Positions 62,895 to 64,000 of a DNA stretch of 64,000 bases are shown piece by piece. The position numbers were made by a program, and so were the translations under genes. Origin of the DNA: an uncultured Bacteroidota bacterium (GTDB lineage: Bacteria; Bacteroidota; Bacteroidia; Flavobacteriales; Flavobacteriaceae); NCBI GenBank assembly GCA_902595555.1, contig CACJQM010000003.1, positions 222,579 through 286,578 on the forward strand, written 5' to 3'. The notes under the pieces were generated by a model that saw only the letters and a list, made by a program, of their open reading frames with translations, made no database searches and was not told the DNA's origin. How positions within the stretch are numbered: the stretch's first letter is position 1; every line of letters starts with the position of its first letter.

Positions 62895-63356
62895 ATGATT
62901 AGCGATATCCACAAATTTTTAATTGATAATAAAAAAACTATCTCAACCTGTGAGAGTATCACAGCAGGTGCAATTTCCTCCAGGCTAATAACAGAGTCTG
63001 GTTCTTCAAGATTTTTTAAGGGTTCAATTGTAGTTTATAATGATGATGTTAAAAGTAAAATTTTAGGTATTGATATAAATAAAATTAGAAAATTGTCTGC
63101 TGTAAGTAAAGAGATATCTCATGAAATGGCCCTATCGGCAAAAAAAATTTTTAATTCAGATTACTGCATTTCAGCTACTGGAAATGCCGGTCCTAATAAT
63201 TATGATGAAATTTCACAAACTGGACAAGTTTATGTGACTGTCATAACTCCCGAAAAGGCAATTACCCAGGAGTTTAAATTGTCTAACAACAGATCAAAAA
63301 ATATTGAAAATACAGTAGATTTTGCTTTAAGTTTACTTTCTAAAAATCTGAGGTAA
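62895..63356 (+). CDS. CinA C-terminal domain protein (nicotinamide-nucleotide amidase)
   Basis: TISTCESITAGAISSRLITESGSSRFFKGSIVVYND, ISATGNAGP. Confidence 0.88.
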   Translation: MISDIHKFLIDNKKTISTCESITAGAISSRLITESGSSRFFKGSIVVYNDDVKSKILGIDINKIRKLSAVSKEISHEMALSAKKIFNSDYCISATGNAGPNNYDEISQTGQVYVTVITPEKAITQEFKLSNNRSKNIENTVDFALSLLSKNLR

Positions 63357-63410
63357 TAAATTTGTCAAAACTGCAAAAAAGTTGTTTATTTGCAAGCCTA
63401 AGAGATAATT

Positions 63411-63647
63411 ATGTCAAAAGTTTGTCAAATTTCTGGAAAAAAAGTTCAGTTTGGAAACAATGTTTCCAAGGCAATCAATAAAACCAAAAGGAGGTTTAAT
63501 GCTAACATTATAACTAAGAGGTTTTACATTCCAGAGGAAGACAGATGGATTAAACTAAAAGTTTCAACAACAGTTTTAAAGACAATAAATAAAAAAGGTA
63601 TCTCCGCTGTTTTAAAAGATGCTAAATCCAAGGGTATTAAATTATAA
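63411..63647 (+). CDS. rpmB: 50S ribosomal protein L28
   Basis: [33 protein letters not shown]. Confidence 0.95.
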   Translation: MSKVCQISGKKVQFGNNVSKAINKTKRRFNANIITKRFYIPEEDRWIKLKVSTTVLKTINKKGISAVLKDAKSKGIKL

Positions 63648-63649
63648 AC

Positions 63650-63832
63650 ATGGCAAAGAAAGGTAACAGAGTTCAGGTGATTTTAGAGTGTACAGAACAT
63701 AAAGATTCTGGGAAACCAGGTACATCAAGGTATATTTCCACTAAGAATAAAAAGAATTCACCTGATAGATTAGAGTTAAAAAAATTTAATCCCATTCTAA
63801 AAAAATATACAATTCATAAAGAAATTAAGTAA
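63650..63832 (+). CDS. rpmG: 50S ribosomal protein L33 (reduced-Cys form)
   Basis: [54 protein letters not shown]. Confidence 0.95.
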   Translation: MAKKGNRVQVILECTEHKDSGKPGTSRYISTKNKKNSPDRLELKKFNPILKKYTIHKEIK

Positions 63833-63984
63833 TGGCAAAGAAGACAGTAGCAACATTGCAAACAGGATCTAAGAAGCTTAGCAAAGCAATTAAAATGGTT
63901 AAAAGTCCTAAAACTGGAGCATATATTTTTCAAGAAAAGATTCTCCCATCTGATTTAGTTAATGATTGGCTTTCAAAAAAATAG
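63832..63984 (+). CDS. DUF4295 small protein (50 aa)
   Basis: [50 protein letters not shown]; below the ORF-track cutoff; follows rpmG as is usual in Bacteroidota. Confidence 0.85.
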   Translation: MAKKTVATLQTGSKKLSKAIKMVKSPKTGAYIFQEKILPSDLVNDWLSKK

Positions 63985-64000
63985 ATAATAGCCTACATAA

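Noticed and set aside
1-64000. CRISPR arrays, rRNA operons, IS elements, prophage, toxin-antitoxin pairs
   Set aside because: Looked for direct repeats with spacers, transposase/integrase motifs, rRNA signatures and small paired ORFs; none could be supported.

Overview
This is a 64 kb window from an AT-rich, gene-dense, streamlined Bacteroidota chromosome, probably a marine Flavobacteriia-like lineage. The evidence is protein family content, T9SS C-terminal sorting signals and TAnnTTTG -7 promoter boxes. Most of it is core genome: cell envelope, cofactor and division genes (lpxK, lipA, murB, valS, psd, cdsA, ftsH, rsfS, birA, pyrE, coaD, ddl, rluD); a complete trpE-G-D-C-F-B-[sulfatase]-A operon; the rpsU-xerC-tRNA(Thr,Tyr,Gly,Thr)-tuf-tRNA(Trp)-secE-nusG-rplKAJL-rpoBC supercluster; then idi, a PTPS gene, htpG, fabH, recR, an acyltransferase E2, a broken DnaQ-like exonuclease and rpmB-rpmG. 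I saw no phage, transposon, plasmid or CRISPR. The strongest finding is a complete but unannotated trp attenuator upstream of trpE: a 19-aa leader peptide MKLKNQNLCWWINSNKLLH with tandem Trp codons, competing 1:2 and 2:3 pairings, and a perfect 11-bp terminator stem with a U-tract. A lipoprotein sulfatase with a non-canonical C-G-Q-S-R active site is embedded between trpB and trpA with overlapping start and stop codons, so it should be under tryptophan control. A second notable spot is a cluster of three homopolymer indels within about 180 bp (61458-61637) that truncates the E2 C-terminus and breaks the exonuclease. All family assignments come from reading the sequence; no searches were run.
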